Source of the DNA: Aporrectodea caliginosa
Lineage: Eukaryota; Annelida; Clitellata; Crassiclitellata; Lumbricidae
Length of the DNA stretch: 64,000 bases
Direction of reading: 5' to 3'
Assembly: GCA_020284085.1 (NCBI GenBank)
Contig: JACEVL010000773.1
Location: forward strand, 51,001-115,000
The notes beneath the pieces were generated by a model. It had not been told where the DNA came from. It saw only the letters and a list, made by a program, of their open reading frames with translations, and did no database searches. The position numbers were made by a program, and so were the translations under genes. Shown in pieces: positions 46,960 through 59,347 of the stretch; positions within the stretch are counted from its first letter, which is position 1; the number at the start of each line of letters is the position of its first letter.

Positions 46960-47490
46960 AATTGGTAAACAAAATGCCAATCGGCTCATCCCTAATGAAA
47001 ATGGCTAATGACGTAACAATAGTGTTTGTAGAACAAAAAGATGTCGTCACAATACGGAATAGCCATTATCTTAACAACAACGCGTCACTAAACATGGCTA
47101 ATGGTGTTGCAATAGTGTTTAAAACTAAGGAGATGTCGTCATAATAACGAAGTCAGTTAGGCCTATAGTACAAAGCTATTAGGCCTATCGTAGCAGCAAC
47201 TTGTCCACAAACAAAGCACGTGACGCAACAAAACTGTATAACAAAGAGAAGTCGTCACAATACGAAGTACATAGAAACAAAAATTAATGATCTGAAATCC
47301 ATTGTTACGTCACTATTCTGTCTCTCATAGACAAAAATAGTGACGTAATAATAGTGTTTGTATAACAAGAAGAACTCGTCACAATACAAAGTAGGCCTAC
47401 ATAGAACAAAAATTAATGACCTGGCATCATTATTACGTTACTATTTTGGACAAAATAGTGACGTAATAATGATGTTAGGTAGGCTACTAT
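46960..47490. repeat. Diverged tandem repeats with TGACGTAA cores
   Basis: Units of about 110-130 bp share ATGGCTAATGACGTAACAATA, GTGTTTGTA-AACAA and GTCGTCACAATACGAAGTA. At least four diverged units are seen. The later ones contain ACATAGAACAAAAATTAATGA twice and fold-back blocks around TAGTGACGTAATAAT. Confidence 0.65.
47425..47474. repeat. Hairpin with 24-bp arms
   Basis: CATCATTATTACGTTACTAT... pairs with its complement across a GA loop, with one mismatch in 24. It lies at the end of the tandem block. Confidence 0.9.
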
Positions 47491-47741
47491 TATTGTCTCC
47501 TCCTCGATTGTTTACTCGTTCCCTGGAGGCGTTTCTCTTTCCCCGGGGGCTTCTGCTGAGAGCGCCTCTCAATAGTCCATACTTCTAGAAGCACTCTATA
47601 ATAATGTCCAGATACGATTATGGATAGCTTTAACAACCACTACATAAATTCCTTTTTGAAGTCAGTCCGATGGTTCATTACTGGTTAGTGTTGATCTCAC
47701 ACCCCCATTATTTTGTGCTGTCCATTCTACATGTGGCATTC

Positions 47742-47788
<47 letters not shown>
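47742..47788. repeat. (CAT)n microsatellite
   Basis: Pure trinucleotide run; the poly-His and poly-Ser ORFs are artefacts. Confidence 0.95.
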
Positions 47789-47824
47789 TCTGCCCTTGCA
47801 CTGCACAATTTATACACATTACAT

Positions 47825-48168
47825 CAGTGCTGTCCAACCCGCGGCCCGCATGCGGCCCACGAGCTGATTCTAAGTGGCCCGCCCAAGGTGGCTAAATATT
47901 TGCAATTTCTGTAAAAATGAAGTAAAAGATAAAGTCACAGTCCTACTTGTATAGCTATTTGTTTATAACTTGGCTTATTATTTGACAATGTGAACACAAA
48001 ATCCATATCCCAGGACGCATTCATACGATAACTCCATAATTAATTTTAATACAGTTAATAATTTTTCAATAAATTTAGTCATTGCTTTTGAGTTGACTGG
48101 TGCGGCCCTCGGCTTCCAAGAATAACTTCTTCGGTGGCCCGCGGTGTCAAAAAAGTTGGACAGCACTG
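47825..48168. mobile_element. hAT miniature element
   Basis: Termini CAGTGCTGTCCAACCCGCGG (47825) and complementary GGACAGCACTG (to 48168) have a perfect 8-bp TSD, CATTACAT (47817-47824, 48169-48176). Length is 344 bp, non-coding, with GCGGCCC-rich subterminal motifs as in Charlie-type hAT elements. Confidence 0.9.
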
Positions 48169-48231
48169 CATTACATCATAGTACTGGTGCACAATGTTAG
48201 TGACGTTCTTTCTCTTTGCTTAGCATTATTC

Positions 48232-48277
48232 ATTATTATTATTTATTATTATTAGTAGTAGCAGTAGTAGTAGTAGT

Positions 48278-48312
<35 letters not shown>
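48232..48312. repeat. (ATT)n / (TAG)n / (CAG)n microsatellite
   Basis: Successive trinucleotide runs; no coding meaning on either strand. Confidence 0.9.
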
Positions 48313-48313
<1 letters not shown>

Positions 48314-48609
48314 TAGTAACCTCTACAGCACCAGTGTCTAATGATGAAGGCATCAACCGATGGCACTCCAAAGACCAATGCCACCTTTTAGTCAATATCC
48401 AGAGTCCACTGAAACAGAAAGGCAGCTTATGGAGGAAGGTAAGCCAACTGAAAAGTCTTACACTTTGTAACCAAAATAACATAATAAATAGACTGAGCAG
48501 AAAGAACAGATCAATGAAGAGATTACGAAATGTTAGGTCCAGCAACTGAGAAAGCTCATTCACTACAAGCAGTTCTAGTTTTGGGACGACCAGAGAAATG
48601 TGATCAAAT

Positions 48610-48865
48610 CTTGGTTAAACAGCGATACGTCTATGAAGTCATGACCTAGTACCTCTCGGACTGCCACCGCACAGCATGTGCCTCTGTTGGCCCTTTGTTG
48701 TGGAATAACCTTCCTGCTATAACTCGTGTTGAGATCTTATCTGGAGGCACTACTGTTTCTGCCCGTTCTCTTAAGACTTTTCTTTTTTTCAAGGGTTCTT
48801 TGTAGTTTGTACTGTAAGAGGCGCTTTATAAGTCCGTAAATAGAATAGAATAGAATAGAATAGAA
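48610..48865 (+). pseudogene. LINE 3' end with (AATAG)n tail
   Basis: The plus strand reads CASVGPLLWNNLPAITRVEI and SARSLKTFLFFKGSL with a stop at 48806, then GAGGCGCTTTATAAGTCCG and (AATAG)n at 48838-48864. This is the usual C-terminus and 3' tail of CR1/L2-like LINEs. Confidence 0.7.
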
Positions 48866-48869
48866 ATGA

Positions 48870-50555
48870 GGACACGTGTGGTGGTGGCCAGTCCTCTCTC
48901 TCCCTGAACATAAAAGCAAACACAGACAGCAATTTTAAAATTTCTTGTTCTACATTTTGAAATTTAACACTCGAATCAGTGAATATAAGCCCCGAGAGCA
49001 AAGCATATATGCCAAAGCAATGGTTACGAGATCAAATTTGAAACTGAAAACAATAGCAAGAACACTTAAGATAATAAACCGCCAAATCTGCAGGAATGTG
49101 AGTTCTTTCATGTGAGTTTTGGTCAGACAAGCATTTGATTTTTTCACCGTTAAAGCAGAAAAGGCGAAACCATTCATACAACTGTGAAATTTTCTTCAAA
49201 TATTTACAAGACATCTCAAATACTTGCCAAAATTTAGCTTTGTTTTGAAAGTAAACAAACGACTAGTGTAAGCAGCTACACCTAACATAAATGAACAGGC
49301 AAGAACCCTTTCGCAGAGATTATGCTAAACCCCTACTTAAAATGTATGCGTAAAGTTCACGTACATATGAAGTAAATGTATACAATAACAAGAGATTGGC
49401 CAGAAACTGCCATTTCGGCAATCTGCTTGACTTTCTAACACGACAAAAAAATTTACAAAGCAAGTAGATTTCACATTATGTGGTTGTTGGATCAAAGCCT
49501 GAGGTGACTCCAGAATACGAAACTTAGGAGGGGTTCAAGTCTGGGATGTACTGAGAAGAACTGGTAAATGTCAATCTGCCAAATGTAGAGAGAGACATAC
49601 TGATGTTTTACTTCTGCAATCATGTTGAGTAATTAAGACATTCAAATGCATTTAGAACTCTGCTAGGAAAAACAGAGGCATAAACTTATCACAGCTATTC
49701 ATAATACATAATTAATCTAATCATCAAGTTGAGATACATTTATCATGGTGATACTTACATGCAGAAATGACAAAAAAGGGTGGGTATGCTGCAGACTTTA
49801 TAAGCGCTTCAATTATTAACATCAGATGTACCAATACAAATTCTTGCCAAGAAGGAACAAGCTCTTCATTTGCATTATAATGAATGTAAAAAGGTGCCTA
49901 ATAATTATAATGTTCTATTCCTAAATGCTGCGACATTGGTCGTAAGATTCTTATCTGACGTGCAACGTCGTGCAGAGAAGTTGAGACTAACAAATGGTCA
50001 ACAAACTCCTAGTTTAGCATAGTGCACCGGGATTCAGTAATGCTGAATACTTTATTAAAAGTAACGTAAATTAAGTAAGTGCAGACACTATTGTTGCTAG
50101 AACATGTACAGTGATGTACTTACAAGAACTGTCTGTACCAAAGAGCCACCACAGTTTTTTCCAATTACTTCAAGGGCCACCGTAATGTCTGGCTGTAGTT
50201 CACTGTGACCGTCATTAATTACTGGACAACTGATGCCTAAAAGTGAACTGCCACATTGTTTGCTGCTGTTTCCTTACATTACTTTTAACGGCATACAGCG
50301 AAAAGGTTAAACGAAAATCAGCCAATCTTCATAAAGATGCCTTAAGCATAAGCTTTGCTGTATTAGACACAAAGCAGAAGCATTGGCTAATGTCCAGTCA
50401 ACAAGAAATCACAGCATGGGTCAAAGTCCAGCCAAATAGAAGGCAGAAATGGCCAATCTCTTGATAGTATAAGATACCTATCGTAAACAGAGTCCACAAC
50501 ACCAACACCAACCAAAACGTAATCATGCATTACAGTCACGAACTCGTCTCTGTTC
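48870..50555. other. Non-coding interval downstream of the CYBC1-like gene
   Basis: AT-rich sequence with no recognised gene or repeat. The 3' untranslated region of the minus-strand gene ending at 50556 should lie in the upper part; I could not fix its polyadenylation site. Confidence 0.4.
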
Positions 50556-53500
50556 TCACTGGCTCTGTCCCGCCGTGCTCACAGGATCGGCTGCCGCCGC
50601 ATCACCGGCAGACTTCGGTCTTGGTTCATCGCTCGATGCCGAACTCGGTTCACTGGCTGCCGACTCCTCCTTTGACTCGGGAGTCGGAGCCTCCTCGGGC
50701 TCCTCCAAGGTCGGAGTTTCCGGCTCCTCCAAGGTCGGAGACAGCGTCTCGATGGCCTCCGAAGGAATGTCGTTTTCCAGCTCTGGCTTGGGACTCTCGT
50801 ACTCTGCAAGGTCAGCCTGTTCAATGCGCTCGAAACTGTCGTCTGAGGTTGCAGATGAACTGTCTTCATTTGCTGCCTCCGACTGGACACTTCCGGCCTC
50901 TGATAACGGGGTGCCCACCTCGGCATGGCTCTGGTCAAGCTGGAGAAAGTCCTGCATCTTTTTGACCAGCCTAGAATATGTTATTACTAACAAAAATAAA
51001 ATCACTTCAGTAAAACACTATGACCACTGTTAATCTTTAGTTCAAATCTCAAGGTCATAATGTGATATTCTAATTCAGGTACATTTGTACTGGCAAAGAC
51101 GCATGGTTGACCAGTTGAGTTTGGAGCTCATCTTGATTTTCCCAGAACACTTGTGTTAACAAATAATGCATTTTGTTTTGTAACTAGACAATCTTTACTA
51201 TACTTCGGCTGTTTAGGAAATCTGCCCCTGCTAGATTTATATAAGAAATCTTCAAAGAAATGGATTCGGAATCCAGTTACTGCTGGCGACAAAAGCACAA
51301 TATTCACAAAGAGGTAAAGAATGCCAGCATAGACTAGAATCATGGACAGATAAACAACAATATAGACAAGACAGCAAATAATATGCACAGCAGCAAACTA
51401 TGCACAAAACATGCAGCCAGACAAAAGAAACTAAACCAATAAAAACTTTTTCAGACAAAATGATCAAATATGCCAAAAAGTGATGAAAGATAAATGCCAA
51501 GTGTCCCTTACTCCGTAAGTGCTGCCGTGTCTCCTCTTACATTAAGGTCGATTGTCTGGTAGTTCGTCAGAGTGAAGACAATATTAGGTGATTCGTAATT
51601 CACCGACATAATAGTATCAACTCCATACGTTGCTACAAATCAGTTAAAAGCAAAATTTTAGGTTTATTTATTTGCCTTTACACAGCTCCTGAGATGTGTG
51701 GCCCATAGCAACACCTTTAATAATATTGCTAACAACTTAATAATAATAATAGTAATAATACACACACACACACACAATACACACACACACACATAGGATT
51801 AATATCAATAATAATAATAATAAAATAACACACAATACACAATAATACCAATAACACACACACACACAATAATAAATAATAATACAGTTGGCTCATCATT
51901 CCTCAAACCGACACCCGCAGTATGATTACAAGCACCATAGTATGAACGGATGATCACAAATTATTACAGGAGTCGAATTTAACTATTTGCGCCATGTGCA
52001 AGGCGTCCACGTCACGCCTACTGCTCGTTTTAACAATGCCATCTGGCAAATGAAAGGCCGAGTCGACCAGTGGGATGATAGCGGGAAGCAATCCTGCATC
52101 CGTGCTGATCTACTCTTCATGCCAGAGTGTTACCATTACCCTAAACCCCTCCCCAAAAGAACTGCTTACCTACTTGACTGATTGTTTGGTTTGGTTTGGA
52201 CGTGGGGCCAAAACATCGTTCAGCTCTACTGCTACATATATGTCAACTGTTACCACCAGACATACATACGAAATGAGCAACTACCTTACCTAAAATAAAA
52301 CTTATAACTAGAACTTATAAAATTGCACTGTAGTTCAACATTCATACATCAATATTTCAAGAAAACTCCTCAATTATCACTCTCCCAGTCAAGCAAGAAC
52401 AGCCAACTATTATAGAAGTGATTAAAATTCAGCTGAGCACTATTTCTCAAACAGGTCAAACCTAGTAGATGTAAGTACATAAAAAAGTAACTTCTACATT
52501 ATCAATCAATGGTCATTTCAAGTGAAGCCAGATTAATACATCGTAATCTGTTTGAAAAGTAAAAGTAAAATTCAATTGGTCAGTGAAACCATGTCACTCT
52601 CTAGTCTGGATAGTCAAGTTGAACATTGCTGAGTCTGAAGTTTAGACCTAACCGATATTAAAAGAACTGGTGAAAGCAAAAAGCTGGTTGGTAAATACAA
52701 AAACTTTAGGTCAGCAAACAAGACTATCTAGACTATCATTTATTCTACCTTTATACATACATAATATACAGTAGGCAAATATTTACTATATGAAAAACTA
52801 TGCTCAGGCCCTGGGAAAAATTAGGCCTGCATGTCATTTTTATACTATTTGCAAACAGGACATATAAAACTATACAACATAGTCAAATACAGCAATACAT
52901 CAATACTTCATTCATTCATTCATTCATTCAGGAATACGATCACATACGATCACAGTGCATCTTGTTGATGAAATTTTCTATTGTTAACATAATATAGAGA
53001 TGACTACCATAGTCAGCTTCATCTCCCCATTGAATCGTTTACTACACAGGATCATTGTTGATCAATTCTGAGATTGAATAACTTACTATATACTATAATG
53101 ATCATCTACACTGTTCGATTGTTTTAAAGTTCGATTCTGAATAAAGTTCAAAGTTCAAGGAATAATAATAATATGCCATAAATGACACACCAGTAAAAGG
53201 TCCAGTATGTTAGTGAGATTTTCAAAGCTACTCTGATGGCCTCAAGAAAAGGAAGTAAAACATCAAATGAAGTAATTCTAACATGAATTTCACAAATCAT
53301 TACACAGATTAATCCTATTCTAGTGCAGAGACAAGAGAGACATGCTCACTTGGTGACGAAGTCTTGAAATTGTAACGTTGATAAAAGTTCTGCCTATCAA
53401 TCACAAGCGTGCGATTAGCCTTATCTAAAATGACTTCCTACAGAAACAGACACAATAAAAATTCGATTATACTCGTGAAGTCCTAGTCTTGAAATCTAAA

Positions 53501-56170
53501 ACAATTCATTCCCTGCAAAAAGCCTAGTTCCTGGGTTCAGCCTTCAATAGTTTAGTTTGGAACTTCGGATGCAACAGTTTGGGAACACTTTTGCAGGGCT
53601 CTCATCGATATTATCTAAGTTCATCTGACTACCTTATTGAGACCCAACATCATCATCAGTAGCTTACTAATCACAAGAAGTTGATTATTTTGTTAATTTT
53701 AACTTCAACAAGATCCAATGGAAAATTTGTACCAGAGCAGGTATCTAGGAAAAGCAACCAAATCAGAATAAACTGTCATCTTTTACCTAACATGTCTATA
53801 TCTGTTCCTGTTTATCATCCTGTGAGTGTGTGTGACACATGCATGTGTTTATGTGTATGTATGGGTGTCAGTATGTGTGTGTGTAAGTATGTGTGTGTGT
53901 GTGTGTGTGTGTGTTTATATGCATGTCAATGAACGCATAGACCAACCTGCCATGGATTGAAAAATGCCAACATCCCAATAGTTCCAAAAATCCACACCAC
54001 CAGAATTAATCCAATGCTCTCTGGAAAATGAAGTATTATAATAGTTGTTTAAAAATCACTGTTCACGGCCTATCTAGCACATAACTATTTTGCACTTGAT
54101 CTGATATAGCGCCGGTGAACAAGCAGGTCTCCCTGACATGGCTTTTGTGTGGCACTGAGAAATTTAGCAGATTTACATTTATATTACATTTACACTTACA
54201 AAACAGAATCTACGAAGTATGATAATGACCAAAATAACTTATTATGTAAAAAAGGCAAGTCAGAAAGAAGGCAAGTACATGCGTGTTTGCGGTGTGCATG
54301 CGTGTGTGTTACATCATCATTTTGGTACAGCACCTGTTTCTAAAGATGAAGCATTGAATACTTTACATCGTACGGATCCAAACAGAAAGACACAGAGCAA
54401 ATGCTTATTGCAAGTCACAGCCAGAGAACAAGTTGTCAACTCTTCCCCACACAATTAGAAATAATGAACACTGCTAGTTTCATTTACTAGCGATGATTAG
54501 TTACAACAATGGGATAACATAAATGTTGTGGTTGTTATTGGCATCGTTAAGTAGTCCAACCCCACAAAGACTGTAACTAAAAAGGCAAGCAAATAAACAT
54601 GATGTAATCATAGCTGTAGTTTACTACACTTACCATAACTGTAGAGAGGGTAGCCAATTATAAAAGACAACACCCCTGTCAGCAAAATAAATAATGTTAC
54701 CATTTTATCAAAACCAATTCATGTGAAAATAAATGCATTCATTTAGGGATAGCATAACATGGTTATGGTTGTGGGCATGGTTATACTCTTGCCTAAGACT
54801 GAATCAGAGTTGGGCAACTAATCTATAAGATTCTAATTGATTAGCTAATCAATTAGACAAACAGCTTATAACATTCATTTAGGGATAACATTTAGGGATA
54901 GCATTCATTCCTAATTGCATGATCAGCAAATGTGAACATTGCTGTGGTAAACACTAAAACCCTGAACCCTGCACTTTATCATGCAAATTGATAGCCACAA
55001 AAAAACCTATCACTAAATAATTAACATTTATATCATAATGCAATTATACAGTTGCATATAATAAATTATTAAATTGTCAACAAAATCGGTCTTCCTAACA
55101 CCATAGGTGTAACACTGTACTGTGAAGATGGTGCACAGCCACCCCCACTTTTGGGCCCTGTCCTGAAATATTTTTGCACCACGACAGCATTACTTTGGTT
55201 TGAAGCAAGGTCAAACAACGAAAATTAACACAAGTGTATTCTTGCGTAGTTAAATGACGGTTTGTTGGATGCTAAACAATGATTCACGAGTGACAGCTGC
55301 TCAGCTCTACTGTGGTCTTAGTGATGTCAACATATTTACAGTTCGGAAACAGACTGTAAACATGTAGCCTATGTAGGCCTACTTTGCTATCTGCAAGTGA
55401 CCTGAAAGTGTCAGACACAGCATACTAAATTTTTATATAAGGGAATGGAAGGGAGGGGAGGAAGAGTGGAGAGAGAATGGAAAGGGAGAGGGAAGGGGAG
55501 GAAAGAGGGAAGTGGTCACCACCACTTTGTGGGGCATGGTTATGCTCTTGCCTAAGACTGAATCAGATATGGGTAACTACTTGATCAGATTCTAAATGAA
55601 TGAGAAATGGGTAACTAACTGATCAGATTCTAATTGATTAGCTAATTGAATACACAAACAGCTAATTCTAATCGATTAACTAAAAGATGTAGCTAATTCG
55701 AATTCTAATCGAGTATCAAATTTCAGTAGCTAATTCTAATTCTAACTGATTAGCAATTTAACTAATCGATTAGCTAATCAATTAAACATTTTTCGACAAA
55801 CAGCTAATTCTAATCAATTAGTTACAAGATTTTGCTAATTCTATTTCTAATCAATTAGCAAATTTCACAAGCTAATTCTAATTGTAATCGATTAGCAATT
55901 TAACTACCCGGTAATCGTGCCAATCTCTGGACTGAATGGCAATGGTCTTAATCTGTTTTCTAAAGACCGGCTTTTGACCAATTTCATGAGTGTATACAAA
56001 GAAAACAGCTTTAAAGACACATCTTTACAAAATACATGCCCATAAATGACATAAATAAAGGTTGTAAATAAAAGGGACATACCAACTGCAACAGCCCAGG
56101 TAACAGCAGTTGGCTCAACGCCAAGATGCAGCCGTTCCTCGGACTCCTCTTTCACACAAATGTTTGACAT
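50556..56170 (-). CDS. CYBC1/EROS-like ER membrane protein, six exons
   Basis: Minus-strand exons are 56083-56170, 54634-54675, 53947-54020, 53350-53437, 51512-51632 and 50556-50970. All introns are GT-AG with phases 1,1,0,1,2. The joined length is 828 nt (275 codons plus stop). I chose the ATG at 56170 because RLHL then lies 12 residues in, as in CYBC1. Two membrane segments follow (residues about 22-43 and 46-64). Then WQEVILDKANRTLVID resembles WEEAIFDK-TGKVVL of CYBC1, and a C-terminal LVKKMQDFLQLD resembles its LI-SFLELH. In vertebrates CYBC1 (EROS, DUF4564) is an ER chaperone that stabilises the NADPH oxidase subunits gp91phox and p22phox. Here the C-terminus is extended by about 100 acidic, Pro/Ser/Glu-rich residues with repeated LEEPE. 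The exon structure is seen in the sequence. The family assignment rests on remembered similarity and needs a search. An upstream in-frame ATG at 56239 is the alternative start. Confidence 0.65.
51735..51890. repeat. Interspersed (AAT)n and (CA)n microsatellites
   Basis: Short runs of AATAAT and ACACAC alternate within intron 5 of the CYBC1-like gene. Confidence 0.9.
51895..52140. repeat. Diverged repeat shared with 14230-14465
   Basis: CATAGTATGAACGGATGATC, ATTATTACAGGAGTCGAATTT and GAGTCGAC-AGTGGGATGATA correspond to the copy at 14.2 kb. It lies near the exon-6 side of intron 4 of the CYBC1-like gene and has no coding content. Confidence 0.45.
52141..53349. other. Intron 4 of the CYBC1-like gene
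   Basis: The intron runs from 51633 to 53349. A short (CATT)n run at 52906-52928 is the only repeat noted in this part. Confidence 0.5.
53825..53925. repeat. (GT)n microsatellite
   Basis: Interrupted GT runs inside intron 3 of the CYBC1-like gene. Confidence 0.9.
54805..55929. mobile_element. hAT-like element with duplicated left end
   Basis: CAGAGTTGGGCAACTAATC (54805) and the complement of the right end, CAGAGATTGGCACGATTA (to 55929), form imperfect TIRs. The TSD is GACTGAAT (54797-54804, 55930-55937). A second left end with the same left flank (GGCATGGTTATGCTCTTGCC) occurs at 55535-55575, so the original element may be 55564-55929 (366 bp) with a later tandem duplication. Subterminal DNA is an array of GCTAATTCTAATCGATTAGC-like units. 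It lies in intron 1 of the CYBC1-like gene. Confidence 0.65.
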
Positions 56171-56860
56171 CTCTAAAATGATCCAAACACTGCCCTTCAT
56201 ATAAAGCTGTTCATGCAAATGAATCTTTTCAACAACCACTGTTTTGGGATTTCTTCAACACCCTCAGCCAATGCAGGACCAGTACAGGACTAAAACCATG
56301 TCCACAGGATCACATATACTTAACATAATAGCGCCACTATCGTACTTTATCAGCCTACTGATACTTAGTCTAGTTATTAGGTTAAGAGGTCATTAAACTC
56401 AGCTGTTGATGAGGGGGGCTTCAAAAATAATACACCTGGAGTTTAAAACACCGCCATGAAGAATTCGACGAAGCTGACACCCCGAAAAAGGAAACCAACA
56501 ATAGCTACACTTTAGGGTCAAGAAAGGCATTCATAAATCATACAAAGCAATTGTTATTACAAAGTTATGAAGCATTTGCGTAGCGCAACATTGGTATCGA
56601 TCAATGAATAAGCAAAATTAGTTACAGACGAACGCAGAATAAACCGCCAGACTACGACCTGAGGGATAATTATTCGTCTCGGCATTCAACGTCGGAAATC
56701 AGAGTTTTAAGAAACCTGCAAGAATCTGTTAGAGTCTGACAATGGACGGCAATCTGTACCTAGTTTTCGATATGTTTGCGCAGTAATTTATCGATAACGA
56801 AACGACGAAAACAAAAGCAACGGCGGAGACGACTTTGATCACCTGATCATTGTCTCTATG

Positions 56861-57030
56861 CAGTGCGACCACTCTCCATTTTCAGAAATCCCAAGCTCTT
56901 GCCAGAAAAATCCCAAAATTGGCCAAAAGTGTACCAAAACAATCCCAAGAATGCTATGCAAAATCCCAGATCCCAAGTCAACCCAAACATCCCTAGATTT
57001 TGGGAAATATCCCAAGGAGTGGTCACTCTG
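56861..57030. mobile_element. Short hAT miniature element
   Basis: CAGTGCGACCACTC and its near complement GAGTGGTCACTCTG bound 170 bp. The perfect 8-bp TSD is TCTCTATG (56853-56860, 57031-57038). The interior is rich in AAATCCCA motifs on both strands. Confidence 0.85.
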
Positions 57031-57251
57031 TCTCTATGTCTTGTTGACATTGAGCAACATTTTCATAGAGCGGCTCGTAACAAGTGCGTCACTTCCGTTA
57101 AAGGTCATTTTTGCATAATTTGCTTTCCATAATTTATGATTATGATTATAGGCCTACCTGAGTCACTGAGGTGGCTATATATAATTATGCAATAGTTTGT
57201 AGTCATACGGTAGAGTTAAAGAAGTTAGCTTTCAATTTTGAGGACCGAGTT

Positions 57252-57488
57252 TCATGGGCGCCCGCAGGATTTTTTGCAGGGGAGTTCAGTCACGGCCGAG
57301 AGATTTAGTGGGACAATTCGATCATGCGGTCTTGGATCATTGGATGCAAGGAATAGGGGAATGTCTTTACAGGAGGGAGCAGTGGGTTCATCAGACCGTT
57401 CAGACGACTTCTTTTGTGACTTAGCAGGCTTCACCGTCCAAAGGGCTCTTAGAGTTTGCTGCAGCTTACGCTTATTCTTGTTATCCAT
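57252..57488 (-). CDS. Hypothetical small ORF, 78 codons
   Basis: The minus strand reads MDNKNKRKLQQTLRALWTVK and then a Lys/Ser-rich stretch (KPAKSQKKSSERSDEP). The N-terminus is basic and the composition is protein-like, but I recognise no family. It could be a first exon or a chance ORF. Confidence 0.25.
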   Translation of the reverse strand: MDNKNKRKLQQTLRALWTVKPAKSQKKSSERSDEPTAPSCKDIPLFLASNDPRPHDRIVPLNLSAVTELPCKKSCGRP

Positions 57489-57685
57489 GTTAACATGCCA
57501 TGGCTAAGAAAAAATGAAGTCGTTAACACTTCATACCCATGGCTGCTTCAGGGCTGGCATAATCAGATAGTCCAACAGTTGTTTACAGTTCTTCCAGAGG
57601 CAATCCAACAGAATGGATGTAAACTACACAGTAAAGTCTAACCTATTGTTCTAATAATAAAAATAAATAATCTTTTCTTTATTAA

Positions 57686-59347
57686 TGTAATGTAATGTAA
57701 TGTAATGTAACAAAACATTTATAAAGCGCCACTTAAGAGTCTCTCAGAAGCGCTCAACACGTGGCCATCAAACAGCTGAAAAATGCGTCTTTAAGAGTTT
57801 GGAGAAAACCATATAGCCGCGTGCAGCACGCACAGACGGCGGAAGAGCGTTCCAGATCCGTGGCGCCGCAATCGAGAAGTTCCGACGAGCACAGGTGGTG
57901 GTTCGAAACGAAGGTAGGCCTATTATCAAGTCATTTCGCGAGGCAGACCGGAGAGCCTGCCGACCAGTTTGAGTGCCAACTGGAAGGCACAGTTCAGCAA
58001 TGTAGTTCGGAGCAGTACCAGTCGTAGCCTTCCAAACCAGCGTAGCAATTTTGAATTGCACACGATCAGCAACTGGAAGCCAGTGGAGCTCATGTCGCAT
58101 GTAGTCAGATATGTGTGAATATTTCGGTAGATCAGCCAGTAGTCTGGCTGCTGCATTCTGAACGAGCTGAAGTTGATGAAGACGGAACTCAGGGAGGCCC
58201 AGGAGGACCCCATTACAGTAGTCAAGACGTGTGAGGACGAAGGAGTGTATTAGCACAGCCGCAGCGCTTAGCGACAGCGTTCTCCGTATAACTCGGATCT
58301 GCCTGAGCTCATAATAGCTAATCCTGGCGATATGTGACACATGATCAGCCATCGTAAGCCCACCATCAAGAAGCACCCCAAGGTCCCTCACAACATTACA
58401 GGACTGTCCAGTAAGGGATGCCGATGCAAGAGCATTTTTATCAATCCTACAACGTGCACGTGTTGTACCGAACCATATAAACTGTGACTTGCTCGGGTTG
58501 AGTCTAAGACGATTGGCAGACATCCAGTCGTGCACAGTCTCAAGTGCACAATGCATTTGTTGCGCGCATACCACTGAATCCTCAGGTCGACAGGACAAAT
58601 ACAGTTGAAGGTCATCAGCAAACTGATGAGATGTGGGACCCAGCGACGCTACAACATTATAGAGGTCAGCTGTGTACAGAATGAAAAGTAGTGGTCCCAG
58701 GACTGAGCCCTGAGGAACACCACAAACAACAGGCGCCCAGACCGACTTGTCATCTCCAATCTCCACCCTCATGGTCCTCTCCTCAAGATAGGAACAGAAC
58801 CAAGCCAATGCACGGCCTGAGATCCCGTATGATGCCTCAAGCCTTGTAAGGAGAATCTGATGATCTACCGAATCGAAGGCAGCGCTCACATCAAGAAGAG
58901 CCAGTAGTGTTACCCTGCCCGAATCCATAGCCTGATTGATGTCTGATAGAAGACGGATAAGGAGTGTCTCGGTTGAATGTCCCTTGCGAAAGCCAGACTG
59001 ATGATTTGGCATCAGACCATTCTGCTCAAGATATCGGAGCATCTGAACAGCAACCACTCTCTCAATCAGCTTTGACATGAAGGTTAGGTTTGAGATGGGT
59101 CTGTAACTGGATGGTAAGTTCAGATCAAGCCCTGACTTCTTAAGGGCAGGTCTGACAATGGCACGCTTCTGGCTGGCCGGTAGGATTGCCTCATCCAGCG
59201 AAGCATTGCAGATGGAGACATGTCAATGTACGGCAGTAGATCATCAATCATCTCTCGAAGCAGAAAGGTCGGAATAGGATCAAGCGAACAGCTCTTCGAC
59301 GGCGAGGAACAGAGGATTTGACGTACTTCAGCTTCAGTAACGCTCAT
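57686..59347 (-). mobile_element. L2/CR1-like LINE with 436-codon RT ORF
   Basis: The frame 59078-57768 is open. It shows FRKGHSTETLLIRLLSDI, LLALLDVSAAFDSVDHQIL (motif A), GVPQGSVLGPLLFILYTADL (motif B), HQFADDLQLYLSC (motif C, FADD), WMSANRLRLNPSKSQFIWFG, LGVLLDGGLTM, LDYCNGVLLGL, LHWLPVADRVQFKI and IWNALPPSVRAA. An upstream frame (59347-59120) holds SLDPIPTFLLREMI; a frameshift near 59215 and a stop separate it. The 3' tail is (ATTAC)n at 57686-57712. The endonuclease is missing, so it is 5'-truncated, but the RT is the best preserved CR1/L2 copy in the window. Confidence 0.85.
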
